Source of the DNA: DASYHS01 sp035998295 | GTDB taxonomy: Bacteria; Pseudomonadota; Alphaproteobacteria; Azospirillales; Azospirillaceae | Assembly: GCF_035998295.1 (NCBI RefSeq) | Contig: NZ_DASYHS010000282.1 | Location: 1 to 6,285, forward strand | Length of the DNA stretch: 6,285 nt | Direction: 5' to 3' | In this document: positions 1 to 6,162 of the stretch, in pieces | Layout of the letters: every line of letters starts with the position of its first letter | How positions within the stretch are numbered: position 1 is the first letter of the stretch | Notes under the pieces: generated by a model | Seen by the model: only the letters and a program-made list of their open reading frames with translations | Database searches by the model: none | Told to the model about the DNA's origin: nothing | Made by a program: the position numbers and the translations under genes

Positions 1-30
1 GTCTGCGGCGTCGGCTTCTACAAGAAGTAG
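1..30 (+). CDS. Possible 3' end of an upstream gene (partial)
   Basis: Frame 1 reads V-C-G-V-G-F-Y-K-K followed by TAG at 28-30, which could be the C-terminus of a protein beginning before the window. In its favour, the stop is followed by a 63-base gap and then a well-formed start for the chemoreceptor, the usual spacing between consecutive co-directional genes. Against it, only nine codons are visible and another frame stays open through this stretch. I do not recognise the protein and assign no function. Confidence 0.35.
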   Translation, partial: VCGVGFYKK

Positions 31-80
31 GCCGGCATCGTCGGGATGAACCAGAAGGCGGGCGCGGGGCCGCCCACCAC

Positions 81-93
81 GGGAGGGAGCGTC
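81..93 (+). promoter_or_regulatory. Ribosome binding site that fixes the chemoreceptor start
   Basis: GGGAGGGAG at 81-89 contains the Shine-Dalgarno core GGAGG (82-86), seven bases before the ATG at 94. An in-frame ATG at 46 lacks a comparable site. It would add 16 residues of Gly/Pro/Ala-rich sequence before what looks like a normal receptor N-terminus, so the ATG at 94 is preferred. Confidence 0.75.
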
Positions 94-1842
94 ATGAACG
101 AGAACCTACGCCTGTCGAACTGGCGCATCTCAGCCAAAATACTCCTCGTACCCGCACTCGGGCTGGCGGCCATGCTCGGGACCGCCAGCTTCGGCGGCTA
201 TGTCCAGCATGGACAGCAGCAGGTTCTGCGGAGCCTGACCGCGGACGTCTTCGAGGACGCACGCGTGATCGGGGAACTCCGGGCCGACCTGTCGGCCCTT
301 CATGCCGACCTCTACCGCATCATGGGCGTGGCCGCCAACCACAGCGACGGCGGCCAGCTCGAAAAGGAACTGGAAAAGCTCCACGGCCATCTCGACGCGG
401 TGGGGGCTTCCGCCCTCCCGCTCAGGGCGGTGGCGCTCGACCCCGCCACGCTCGCGGTCTACGGCATCGGGACGCAAGCCGACGGTCCGGGCGCGACGGA
501 GGCGGCCGACGCGATCCGGGCCGAACTGGCGGGATACGGGGAGTCCGCCCGCCAGGTCACCGACATGGTGGCCGTGGACACTGCCACCGCCATGGTCTTC
601 ATGTTCGCCACGGAGGAGATCTACGCCAGGCTCCTCGATCAGCTCGCAAACCTGGAGGGGCGGACGAAGGCGGTCTCGCAGGAAGCATCCTCGGCTGCCC
701 AGGATCGCTCGGAAACCGCGACCCTCGCCTTCTTCATCGCCGCCGTGGTGGCCGCCCTCCTGACCACGGGGCTGGGCCTCGCCGTCGCCGGCGCGATCAG
801 CCGCCCGGTGCGAGGGTTGACCCGCTCGATGGAGGCGTTGGCCGGCGGCACGATCGGGATCGATGTGCCCTTTGCCGACCGTCGCGACGAGATCGGAGCC
901 ATGGCACGGGCGCTGGCGGTGTTCCGGGACAACGCGGCCGAGCAAAGCCGCCTGGAGGCGGCCCAGGCGGACGAGCAGCGCGCCAAGGAAGCGCGGACCG
1001 CGGCGATCGACCGCCTTCTCCGCGAGTTCGGCGACAAGTCCTCCTCCGCGCTGGCGGAGGTCGCGGCGGCCGGCGACGAGATGCGCCACGCGGCCGACCA
1101 GATGGCGGCAGTGGCGGAGCAGACGGCCAAGCAGTCCCAGGCCGTCGTCGCAGCGTCCGACGCCACGTCCGGCAACGTCCAGACCGTCGCCTCGGCGACC
1201 GAGGAACTCGCCTACTCGATCCAGGAGATCGGCCAGCGGGTTCATCAATCGGCGCAGATCGCACAGCGTGCCGTGGACGAAACCGAGCGCTCCGGGAACA
1301 GCGTGCAGGCCCTCTCGAACGCGGCCCAGCGCATCGGCGAGGTCGTGGATCTCATCCAGACGATCGCCGGGCAGACGAACCTGCTGGCGCTGAACGCCAC
1401 GATCGAGGCCGCCCGGGCGGGCGAGGCCGGCAAGGGCTTCGCCGTCGTCGCCTCCGAGGTCAAAGGCCTCGCCAACCAGACCGCACGGGCCACCGATGAG
1501 ATTTCGGCCCAGATCGCCGACATCCAGGCGGCCAGCAAGGCCATGGTGGACGCCATCGGCGGGATCACCACGACCATCCGGGAGATGAACCAGATCGCCG
1601 CCACGATCGCTTCGGCCGTCGAAGAGCAGTCCGCCGCCACGAAGGAGATCTCGCGCAACGTCCAGGGAGCGGCGGCCGGGACGCAGCAGGTGGCAGACAA
1701 CATCGGCGGGGTCTCGGCCGCTGCGGACGAGACCGGCCGAACCGCGGTCGGCGTGCTCTCTTCCGCCGACCGCCTGGCCCGGCAGAGCGTGTCCCTGCAG
1801 CACGAGGTGAGCGCGTTCCTGGCGGCCATCAAAGCCGCTTAG
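94..1842 (+). CDS. Methyl-accepting chemotaxis protein (transmembrane chemoreceptor)
   Basis: Inner-membrane chemoreceptor, 582 aa from the ATG at 94, which senses a ligand and controls the CheA kinase through CheW. A short cytoplasmic N-terminus leads into TM1 (about residues 16-37). Next comes a region of about 170 residues, helical in character and presumably periplasmic (38-209), then TM2 (about 210-233) and a HAMP domain starting at S236-R237-P238 and ending near the 'RRDEIGAMARALAVFRDN' linker (about 285). The rest is a long signalling coiled coil. Its hairpin tip is the highly conserved block at about 424-463, with Q427-T428-N429-L430-L431-A432-L433-N434-A435, E438-A439-A440-R441-A442-G443-E444 and G448-F449-A450-V451-V452-A453. 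The protein ends in FLAAIKAA, so it lacks the NWETF-type pentapeptide that tethers CheR/CheB in some receptors. The sensor region belongs to no family I can name; a four-helix bundle is plausible given its size and helical look. No che genes are in the window, so it is probably a dispersed ('orphan') receptor. Product certain, ligand unknown. Confidence 0.96.
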   Translation: MNENLRLSNWRISAKILLVPALGLAAMLGTASFGGYVQHGQQQVLRSLTADVFEDARVIGELRADLSALHADLYRIMGVAANHSDGGQLEKELEKLHGHLDAVGASALPLRAVALDPATLAVYGIGTQADGPGATEAADAIRAELAGYGESARQVTDMVAVDTATAMVFMFATEEIYARLLDQLANLEGRTKAVSQEASSAAQDRSETATLAFFIAAVVAALLTTGLGLAVAGAISRPVRGLTRSMEALAGGTIGIDVPFADRRDEIGAMARALAVFRDNAAEQSRLEAAQADEQRAKEARTAAIDRLLREFGDKSSSALAEVAAAGDEMRHAADQMAAVAEQTAKQSQAVVAASDATSGNVQTVASATEELAYSIQEIGQRVHQSAQIAQRAVDETERSGNSVQALSNAAQRIGEVVDLIQTIAGQTNLLALNATIEAARAGEAGKGFAVVASEVKGLANQTARATDEISAQIADIQAASKAMVDAIGGITTTIREMNQIAATIASAVEEQSAATKEISRNVQGAAAGTQQVADNIGGVSAAADETGRTAVGVLSSADRLARQSVSLQHEVSAFLAAIKAA

Positions 1843-1864
1843 CGGTGCAAGCCACCCCCGAGAG

Positions 1865-1896
1865 CGGATGCCGGGCGGAACTCCGCCCGGCATCCG
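1865..1896. terminator. Perfect 14-bp inverted repeat, likely bidirectional terminator
   Basis: The arm CGGATGCCGGGCGG (1865-1878) is perfectly complementary to CCGCCCGGCATCCG (1883-1896) across the 4-base loop AACT. It starts 23 bases after the chemoreceptor stop and ends 25 bases before the hydrolase stop on the other strand, the expected place for a shared terminator between convergent genes. Neither side has a T-tract, so it is not a textbook intrinsic terminator. It may act with Rho, or as a 3' end that stabilises mRNA. The structure is seen directly; the function is inferred. Confidence 0.7.
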
Positions 1897-1900
1897 TCGC

Positions 1901-1916
1901 GGCAGGGGCCTGCCCC
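1901..1916. repeat. Small GC-rich inverted repeat next to the terminator hairpin
   Basis: Two short alternative stems overlap here: GGCAG/CTGCC (1901-1905 with 1910-1914) and GGGGC/GCCCC (1905-1909 with 1912-1916, loop too tight). It lies between the strong hairpin and the hydrolase stop codon. It may add to termination of the convergent transcripts, but short GC stems arise by chance in DNA this GC-rich. Confidence 0.25.
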
Positions 1917-1921
1917 GGCGT

Positions 1922-2710
1922 TCAGGAGACGAACGCGGCCGCCTGGAACACGGGCGAGGCCGGGACGGCGAGATCGGCGATGATGCTGAAGTGGTCGTGC
2001 CGGGCAGGAACCAGCAGGGTGTCGGATGCCCCCTTCCCGCGCCGGTGTCGGTAGAAGGCGAAGGTCTGTTCGACGAAGGCGTCGGTCTCCGCACCGCCGA
2101 CCGCCAGCAGGAAGGGGACGTCCGTGGGCGTCGGAGCGAGCAGCGGGCTCGAGGCGACCGCAGCGTTGGCGTCGAGCCCGATGGCGTCGCCCTGCGGCGT
2201 CCCGACCAGGGGGCGAAGATCGTACAGCCCGCTCAGTGCCACGACCGCGTCGACCCGGATCCCGCCGGCCGCGCCGACCGCCGCGAGGTGGGCGCCCGCG
2301 GAGTTGCCGGTGAGGACCAGCGGCCGTCCGGGCGCGAACGTGGCGGCCTGCGCCGCCACCCAGGCGACGGCGCGATGCGCGCTAGCCACGATGTCCCGAA
2401 GCGTGACGCGCGGTGCGAGCGGGTATTCCACATTCACCCAGGCAAGGCCAGCCGCGGCATAGGCGGGAGCCATGAAGCGCCGCTGCTCCTTCGCCCCGCC
2501 GCGCCAGTAGCCGCCGTGGAAGAACACGACCGTGCCGCGCGGCGTGCCGTCGGGAAGGTGCAGGTCGAGGCGTTCATCCGGATCGGGGCCATAGGGAAGG
2601 TCAAGGCGGGCGCCGGATACCGGCACGGCCGCGCTGGCCGCCGCATAGCCCAGCAGGGTGTGCTCGCTGCCGGGGGCGGCGGCATCGACGTCGTACGGGT
2701 TCGCGGTCAT
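1922..2710 (-). CDS. Alpha/beta hydrolase, kynurenine-formamidase/esterase-like
   Basis: Cytoplasmic alpha/beta-hydrolase of 262 aa with no signal peptide or membrane segment. It carries the oxyanion-hole motif HGGYW (65-69), the nucleophile elbow G-N-S-A-G (135-139, Ser137), a likely catalytic acid at Asp210 (within GGAETDAF) and a catalytic His in the HDHFSII segment (His240 best fits the D-H-F pattern). HGGYW plus the late DHF motif is typical of the group holding AFMID-type kynurenine formamidases, carbamate or ester hydrolases and BD-FAE-like esterases. The substrate could therefore be an N-formyl compound, amide or ester, and the family assignment does not settle which. It is the last gene of the transporter operon: its ATG overlaps the TGA of the LivF-type gene (ATGA, 2707-2710), and its ribosome binding site is the strongest in the operon. 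I infer that it acts on the imported compound or a product of it. No kynurenine-pathway genes are visible, so I do not call it kynB. Confidence 0.88.
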   Translation of the reverse strand: MTANPYDVDAAAPGSEHTLLGYAAASAAVPVSGARLDLPYGPDPDERLDLHLPDGTPRGTVVFFHGGYWRGGAKEQRRFMAPAYAAAGLAWVNVEYPLAPRVTLRDIVASAHRAVAWVAAQAATFAPGRPLVLTGNSAGAHLAAVGAAGGIRVDAVVALSGLYDLRPLVGTPQGDAIGLDANAAVASSPLLAPTPTDVPFLLAVGGAETDAFVEQTFAFYRHRRGKGASDTLLVPARHDHFSIIADLAVPASPVFQAAAFVS

Positions 2711-3444
2711 GCGATCACCTCCCTGGGAATTTCGGCGGCGAGGCCGATGAGCTGGTCGAACCGCGCCCGATCGTCCTGAAGCGCCCGGCTGGGACCGTCA
2801 TAGGCGATGCGGCCTTCCTTCATCACGATCGTGCGCTCGGCGAAGGCGAGCGCCATGCCGACCTTCTGCTCGACGAGGATGATGGCGGTCGTCCCGTCCC
2901 GCCGGATCGCGCCCAGCGCCGCGACCAGCTGCTCGACGATGACCGGTGCCAGCCCCTCCGAAGGCTCGTCGAGGAGCAGCAGCGAAGGGTTGCCGACCAG
3001 GGCCCGCGCGATGGCCAGCATCTGCTGCTCGCCACCGGAGAGCTGGTTCCCGAGATTGCCGATGCGCTCGCGCAGGCGCGGGAACAGCTCGTAGGCGGCT
3101 TCCACCGTCCAGCGGCCCCGGCGCACGGCGATCTCCATGTTCTCCCGGACGCTCAGCGACGGGAAGATCTCGCGCTGCTGCGGCACAAGCCCGATGCCGG
3201 CCCTCGCGCGCCGGTTGGCCGGCCAAGCGGTGATGTCGGTTCCGGCGAAGAGGATCCGGCCCCGGTGCAGCGTGGCGCGGCCGGCGATCGCCGAGAGCAG
3301 CGTCGTCTTGCCGACGCCGTTGCGGCCGATCACGGCCACGCTGCCGGCCGCCTGCAGCTCCAGGCCGACGTCCTCCAGCACGACCATCTCGTCGTAGCCG
3401 GCGTGGACTCCCTCGACGGACAGCAGGGGCAATGCGGCGGTCAT
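2707..3444 (-). CDS. livF: Branched-chain/HAAT-type ABC transporter ATPase, LivF-like
   Basis: One of two cytoplasmic ATPases that power the Liv-type importer, 245 aa, a normal length for LivF. Visible parts in order are Walker A G-R-N-G-V-G-K-T-T (40-48), the Q-loop in 'LVPQQREIFPSLSV' (86-99), signature L-S-G-G-E-Q (135-140) and Walker B L-L-L-L-D-E-P (155-161) followed by SEGLAP. A 'LVEQKVGMAL' segment (190-199) stands where most ABC ATPases have the H-loop His; the Val-Glu-Gln form is normal for LivF and separates it from LivG. The ATG overlaps the TGA of the LivG-type gene by four bases (3441-3444), with GGAGAGG just upstream. The 3' end overlaps the hydrolase start in the same way. The symbol marks family position; the cargo need not be leucine, isoleucine or valine. 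Confidence 0.93.
   Translation of the reverse strand: MTAALPLLSVEGVHAGYDEMVVLEDVGLELQAAGSVAVIGRNGVGKTTLLSAIAGRATLHRGRILFAGTDITAWPANRRARAGIGLVPQQREIFPSLSVRENMEIAVRRGRWTVEAAYELFPRLRERIGNLGNQLSGGEQQMLAIARALVGNPSLLLLDEPSEGLAPVIVEQLVAALGAIRRDGTTAIILVEQKVGMALAFAERTIVMKEGRIAYDGPSRALQDDRARFDQLIGLAAEIPREVIA
2711..2723 (-). promoter_or_regulatory. Near-perfect Shine-Dalgarno of the hydrolase
   Basis: Read on the minus strand, 2723 to 2713 is GGGAGGTGATC. This matches 10 of 11 bases of AGGAGGTGATC, the full complement of the usual bacterial 16S 3' end. The GGAGG core lies seven bases before the ATG. It sits inside the last codons of the LivF-type gene, so the hydrolase can initiate efficiently as well as by re-initiation at the ATGA overlap. 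Confidence 0.75.
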
Positions 3445-4187
3445 GCGGCCTCTCCGAAATAGATCGTCTTGACCTCGGGGTCGCGCGCGATCTCGTCCGG
3501 CGCGCCGTGGGCGTAGACGGCCCCCGAGACGAGGACGGTGATCTCGCGGGCGAACCGGAAGACCAGGTCCATGTCATGGTCGATCAGGAGGATGGCGATG
3601 TCGGACTCGAGTGCCGCCAGGCAGTCGAGGATCAGGTCGGTTTCGAGCGACGGCACGCCGGCGGCCGGCTCGTCGAGCAGCAGCACCCGCGGCTTCAGCG
3701 CGAGCGCGATCGCGAGCTCGACCAGCCTCCGGCGGCCATAGGACAGGTGGACAATCGGCGTCAGGGCATGCGGGCCCAGGCCCACGCGCTCCAGCAGCAG
3801 ATGCGCCTCGTCGAAGGCGGCGTCGAAGCGGACCAGCGGTCGCCAGAACACGCGCGCCAAGCCGTCGCGCTCGGCGATCGCCATGACGACGTTCTCGACC
3901 GCCGACATGGTCGGGAAGAGCTGGCTGATCTGGAACGTCCGCACGATGCCGCGCTTCACCCGCTGCCCCTGCGACAGCCGGGTGACGTCGATCCCGTTCA
4001 GGCGGACCGACCCCGAGGAGGGGGCGAGCACGCCGGTGATCAGGTTGATCAGCGTCGTCTTTCCGGCGCCGTTCGGGCCGATGAGCGCGTGGCGCGCGCC
4101 AGCGTCGAGACGAAGATCGACGCTCTGCGCCACCTTGAGGCCGCCGAAGCTCAGCGATATCCCGTGGAGTTCGAGAATGCCGGTCAT
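3441..4187 (-). CDS. livG: Branched-chain/HAAT-type ABC transporter ATPase, LivG-like
   Basis: Second ATPase of the importer, 248 aa, predicted to pair with the LivF-like subunit beneath the two permeases. It has Walker A G-P-N-G-A-G-K-T-T (37-45), Q-loop Gln86 in 'VRTFQISQLFPTMSAVENV' (82-100), Walker B V-L-L-L-D-E-P (168-174) followed by AAGVPSLET, and the H-loop His204 in LLIDHDMDLVF. The C-terminal part ending 'EVKTIYFGEAA' corresponds to the LivG tail that usually reads 'VxxAYLG'. The signature reads L-S-Y-G-R-R-R (148-154) instead of the commoner L-P-Y-G-x-Q-R form, still within the range for this family. The start has GGAGGG seven bases upstream and a 4-base ATGA overlap with the LivM-type gene (4184-4187). 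Confidence 0.94.
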   Translation of the reverse strand: MTGILELHGISLSFGGLKVAQSVDLRLDAGARHALIGPNGAGKTTLINLITGVLAPSSGSVRLNGIDVTRLSQGQRVKRGIVRTFQISQLFPTMSAVENVVMAIAERDGLARVFWRPLVRFDAAFDEAHLLLERVGLGPHALTPIVHLSYGRRRLVELAIALALKPRVLLLDEPAAGVPSLETDLILDCLAALESDIAILLIDHDMDLVFRFAREITVLVSGAVYAHGAPDEIARDPEVKTIYFGEAA

Positions 4188-5263
4188 TGGCGGGCCCTCC
4201 CGGAACGGCGCGCGACCTGCCGCTCAATCGTCGGCAGCAGGCCGCCGCGGGCGAACAGGACGATCAGAATGAGGGCGACCCCGAGGCCGAACTCCCAGAA
4301 TTCCGGCGAAACGTTCGCGAGATAGTGCTCGATCACGGCGTAGAGGGTCGCACCGGTCATGGCGCCGTAAGGACGCGCCAGCCCGGCGATCGCGAGCATG
4401 ACCATGACCCCGCCCGACCGCTCGAAGCTCAACACGTCCAGCGTCACATAGGCGTTCACCTGGGCGAAGAGCGCGCCGGAGATGCCGGCCAGCAGCGCCG
4501 AGACGCTGTAGACGGCCAGGAGGTGCCCGAACACAGGCGTGCCGACGGCCTCCATCCGCCGGCGGTTGTCCCGTATCCCGCGCAGCGTCTGGCCGAACGG
4601 GGACGCCGTCAGCCGGCGCACGAAGACGAAGCAGACCAGCAGCACCGCGGCCGCGTAGAGAAGCTGCGTCTTGCCGGAGAAGTCGAACGCCACGGTTCCG
4701 AACAGGGGCGCCGGGTCGATGCCGCTGAGCCCGTCGAAGCCGCCGGTCAGGTCCGAACGGTAGTTGGCGAGTTCCAGCAGCATGGCGGAGGTCGCAAGCG
4801 TCAGCATCAGCAGCGGCAGGCCGCTGTAACGCAGCAGCAGCAGGCCCGACAGGACCCCGACGGCGCCCGCCACGGCCCCGCCCGCGGCCAGGGCCGTCAG
4901 CGGTTCGCGCCAGCCGAGATGGACGTTCAGCATGCCGACCGTATAGGCGCCGAGGCCGAAGAACGCCGCATGGCCGAGCGTGACGATGCCGGCATGGCCG
5001 AGCACGAGATCGAGCGACAGGGCGAACAGGATCAGCACCAGCACCTGGGCGGCGAAAGGGGCCTGTCCGGGCCAGAGCAGGTAGACGAGGGCGATCACCG
5101 TCCAGGGGATGAGGTCGACCGGACCCAGCCGGAGCGCGCCCGGCCGCTGCGCGCGGGAGGCGGCCGCGAGCGGGCCTTTGCCGAAGCCGGGAACGGCGGC
5201 GGCAGGGACGGTGGTGGGGACGGTGGTGGGGACGGTGGTGGAAACGGCGGCTTGCTCGGTCAT
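4184..5263 (-). CDS. livM: HAAT-type ABC transporter permease, LivM-like
   Basis: Inner-membrane permease of 359 aa. The N-terminus is an unusual soluble stretch of about 45 residues rich in Thr, Val, Pro and Ala. Several hydrophobic segments follow (roughly 51-64, 68-88, 92-115, 121-145, 148-165, 198-216, 247-268, 284-310 and 321-338). Family landmarks are G-I-V-T-L-G-H-A-A-F-F-G-L-G-A-Y (92-107), the G-G-F-D-G-L-S-G-I turn (174-182), and the cytoplasmic coupling loop 'SPFGQTLRGIRDNRRRMEAVG' in two parts: SPFGQTL (221-227) and RGIRDNRRRMEAVG (228-241). The same frame stays open upstream to 6193, but that stretch lies opposite-phase inside livH and is not protein-like, so the ATG at 5263 is used; it overlaps the livH TGA as ATGA. 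The sequence before this ATG shows only a weak Shine-Dalgarno, suggesting that translation depends on coupling to livH. Confidence 0.92.
   Translation of the reverse strand: MTEQAAVSTTVPTTVPTTVPAAAVPGFGKGPLAAASRAQRPGALRLGPVDLIPWTVIALVYLLWPGQAPFAAQVLVLILFALSLDLVLGHAGIVTLGHAAFFGLGAYTVGMLNVHLGWREPLTALAAGGAVAGAVGVLSGLLLLRYSGLPLLMLTLATSAMLLELANYRSDLTGGFDGLSGIDPAPLFGTVAFDFSGKTQLLYAAAVLLVCFVFVRRLTASPFGQTLRGIRDNRRRMEAVGTPVFGHLLAVYSVSALLAGISGALFAQVNAYVTLDVLSFERSGGVMVMLAIAGLARPYGAMTGATLYAVIEHYLANVSPEFWEFGLGVALILIVLFARGGLLPTIERQVARRSGRARQ
5207..5242 (-). repeat. 12-bp direct tandem repeat, about three copies, inside livM
   Basis: On the plus strand the unit GACGGTGGTGGG occurs at 5207-5218 and 5219-5230, with a third copy at 5231-5242 differing only in the last base (A). 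Read as livM it encodes Thr-Thr-Val-Pro three times (residues 9-20), just before the first membrane segment. Since the unit is four codons long, gain or loss of a copy keeps the frame. Confidence 0.9.
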
Positions 5264-6141
5264 GGCGTGCTCGCTCGGGTGAAGAAGCCGTTGGGTCTGA
5301 CCAGCAGCAGCACCACCGCGATGCCGTACATGAAGAAGGCTCCGGCTTGCGGGAGGAAATAGCGGCCGGCGTTCTCGCCCACGCCGATGACGAGCGCGCT
5401 GGCGAAGGCCCCCTTCACGCTGCCCATGCCGCCGACCACGACGATCACGAGGAAGTAGACGAGGTATTGCAGGCCGAAGCGCGGCCCGACGCCGAGGATG
5501 TTGACCGCCAGCCCACCGCCGATCGCGGCCAGCGCGCAGCCGAGCGCGAAGGTGATCGAGAACAGCCGGTCGACGTCGATCCCGACGGATTCGGCCATGT
5601 CCCTGTTGTCCACCGCGGCCCGGATGCGGGCGCCGATCGTGGTCTTGTCGATCGCCAGCCACAGGGCGAGCGCGAAGGCCAGCCCCACCGCGATCACCGC
5701 CGCCCGATAGACCGGCACGACGACGCCCAGCAGCTCGACGTTGCCCGACAGGTAGTCCGGCATGCGGATCGTGTGGGAGGACGGCCCGAACAGCCAGGTC
5801 AGCGCAGCGACGACCACGAGGCTTATCCCGATGCTGAGCAGGACGTGCGCGAGGTGGTCGGCCTTGTAGACCGGGCGATAGCACCACCGCTCGGCCGGGA
5901 CCGCCAGCACGGCGGCCAGGGCCCCGGCCAGCAGCAGGGCGAGAGGAAATGGCAGGCCCGCCTGCGCCGTCAGCCACACCGTGGCGTAGCCGCCTATTGC
6001 CGCGAAGGCTCCATGGGCGAGATTGATGACCCCCATCATGCCCATGGTGACCGACAGGCCGGCGGAGATCACGAACAGGACCATGGCGTAGGCCAGCCCG
6101 TCGAAGGCGATCGTGAGGAGCACATGAGCTGCGGACGTCAC
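5260..6141 (-). CDS. livH: HAAT-type ABC transporter permease, LivH-like
   Basis: Inner-membrane permease of 293 aa, the usual LivH length, forming the channel with the LivM-like subunit. It begins with GTG at 6141, supported by GGAGG nine bases upstream. Landmarks are the conserved G-V-I-N-L-A-H-G-A-F-A-A-I-G-G-Y block (37-52), hydrophobic spans near 6-30, 64-82, 97-118, 143-163, 193-216, 226-253 and 266-282, the cytoplasmic coupling loop from T167 through IRAAVDNRDMAESVGID (173-189), the V-V-V-G-G-M-G-S-V-K-G-A segment (234-245), and the terminal R-P-N-G-F-F motif (282-287) shared by LivH proteins. It follows the binding-protein gene after 21 bases, and its TGA overlaps the livM ATG (5260-5263). 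Confidence 0.95.
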   Translation of the reverse strand: MTSAAHVLLTIAFDGLAYAMVLFVISAGLSVTMGMMGVINLAHGAFAAIGGYATVWLTAQAGLPFPLALLLAGALAAVLAVPAERWCYRPVYKADHLAHVLLSIGISLVVVAALTWLFGPSSHTIRMPDYLSGNVELLGVVVPVYRAAVIAVGLAFALALWLAIDKTTIGARIRAAVDNRDMAESVGIDVDRLFSITFALGCALAAIGGGLAVNILGVGPRFGLQYLVYFLVIVVVGGMGSVKGAFASALVIGVGENAGRYFLPQAGAFFMYGIAVVLLLVRPNGFFTRASTP

Positions 6142-6157
6142 GGCGATCTTCCTCCCT
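6142..6157 (-). promoter_or_regulatory. Ribosome binding site for the GTG start of livH
   Basis: On the minus strand 6157 to 6148 reads AGGGAGGAAG, with the GGAGG core at 6155-6151 and nine bases before the GTG at 6141. No ATG is available in this frame near the site, and the protein from this GTG aligns with the normal LivH N-terminus, so the GTG start is well supported. Confidence 0.7.
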
Positions 6158-6162
6158 GGCGC

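Noticed and set aside
57..75. Short GC-rich stem (GGGCG/CGCCC) upstream of the chemoreceptor
   Set aside because: Only five base pairs with alternative registers, in a GC-rich leader; too weak to call a terminator or regulatory hairpin.
130..2094. Very long open frame (654 codons) on the minus strand opposite the chemoreceptor
   Set aside because: It lies antisense to an unmistakable chemoreceptor, its product is Arg/Gly/His-rich with no recognisable domain, and it runs on into the antisense hydrolase coding region. Long antisense frames are expected in DNA with strong G/C third-position bias.
1868..2779. 303-codon plus-strand open frame opposite the hydrolase
   Set aside because: It starts inside the terminator hairpin and runs antisense to a hydrolase with intact catalytic motifs; the product is Arg/Gly-rich with no recognisable domain.
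2707..3444. Missing H-loop histidine in the LivF-like ATPase
   Set aside because: The Val-Glu-Gln sequence at this point is normal for LivF proteins and is not a sign of inactivation.
3432..4325. 297-codon plus-strand open frame opposite the LivG-type ATPase
   Set aside because: The ATPase on the other strand has every expected ABC motif, while this product is a charged, Asp/Arg/His-rich shadow with no domain.
4187..5362. 391-codon plus-strand open frame opposite livM
   Set aside because: The product is rich in Arg, Gln, Glu and Gly, has low complexity and no domain, and mirrors the livM codon pattern. It is a shadow of livM.
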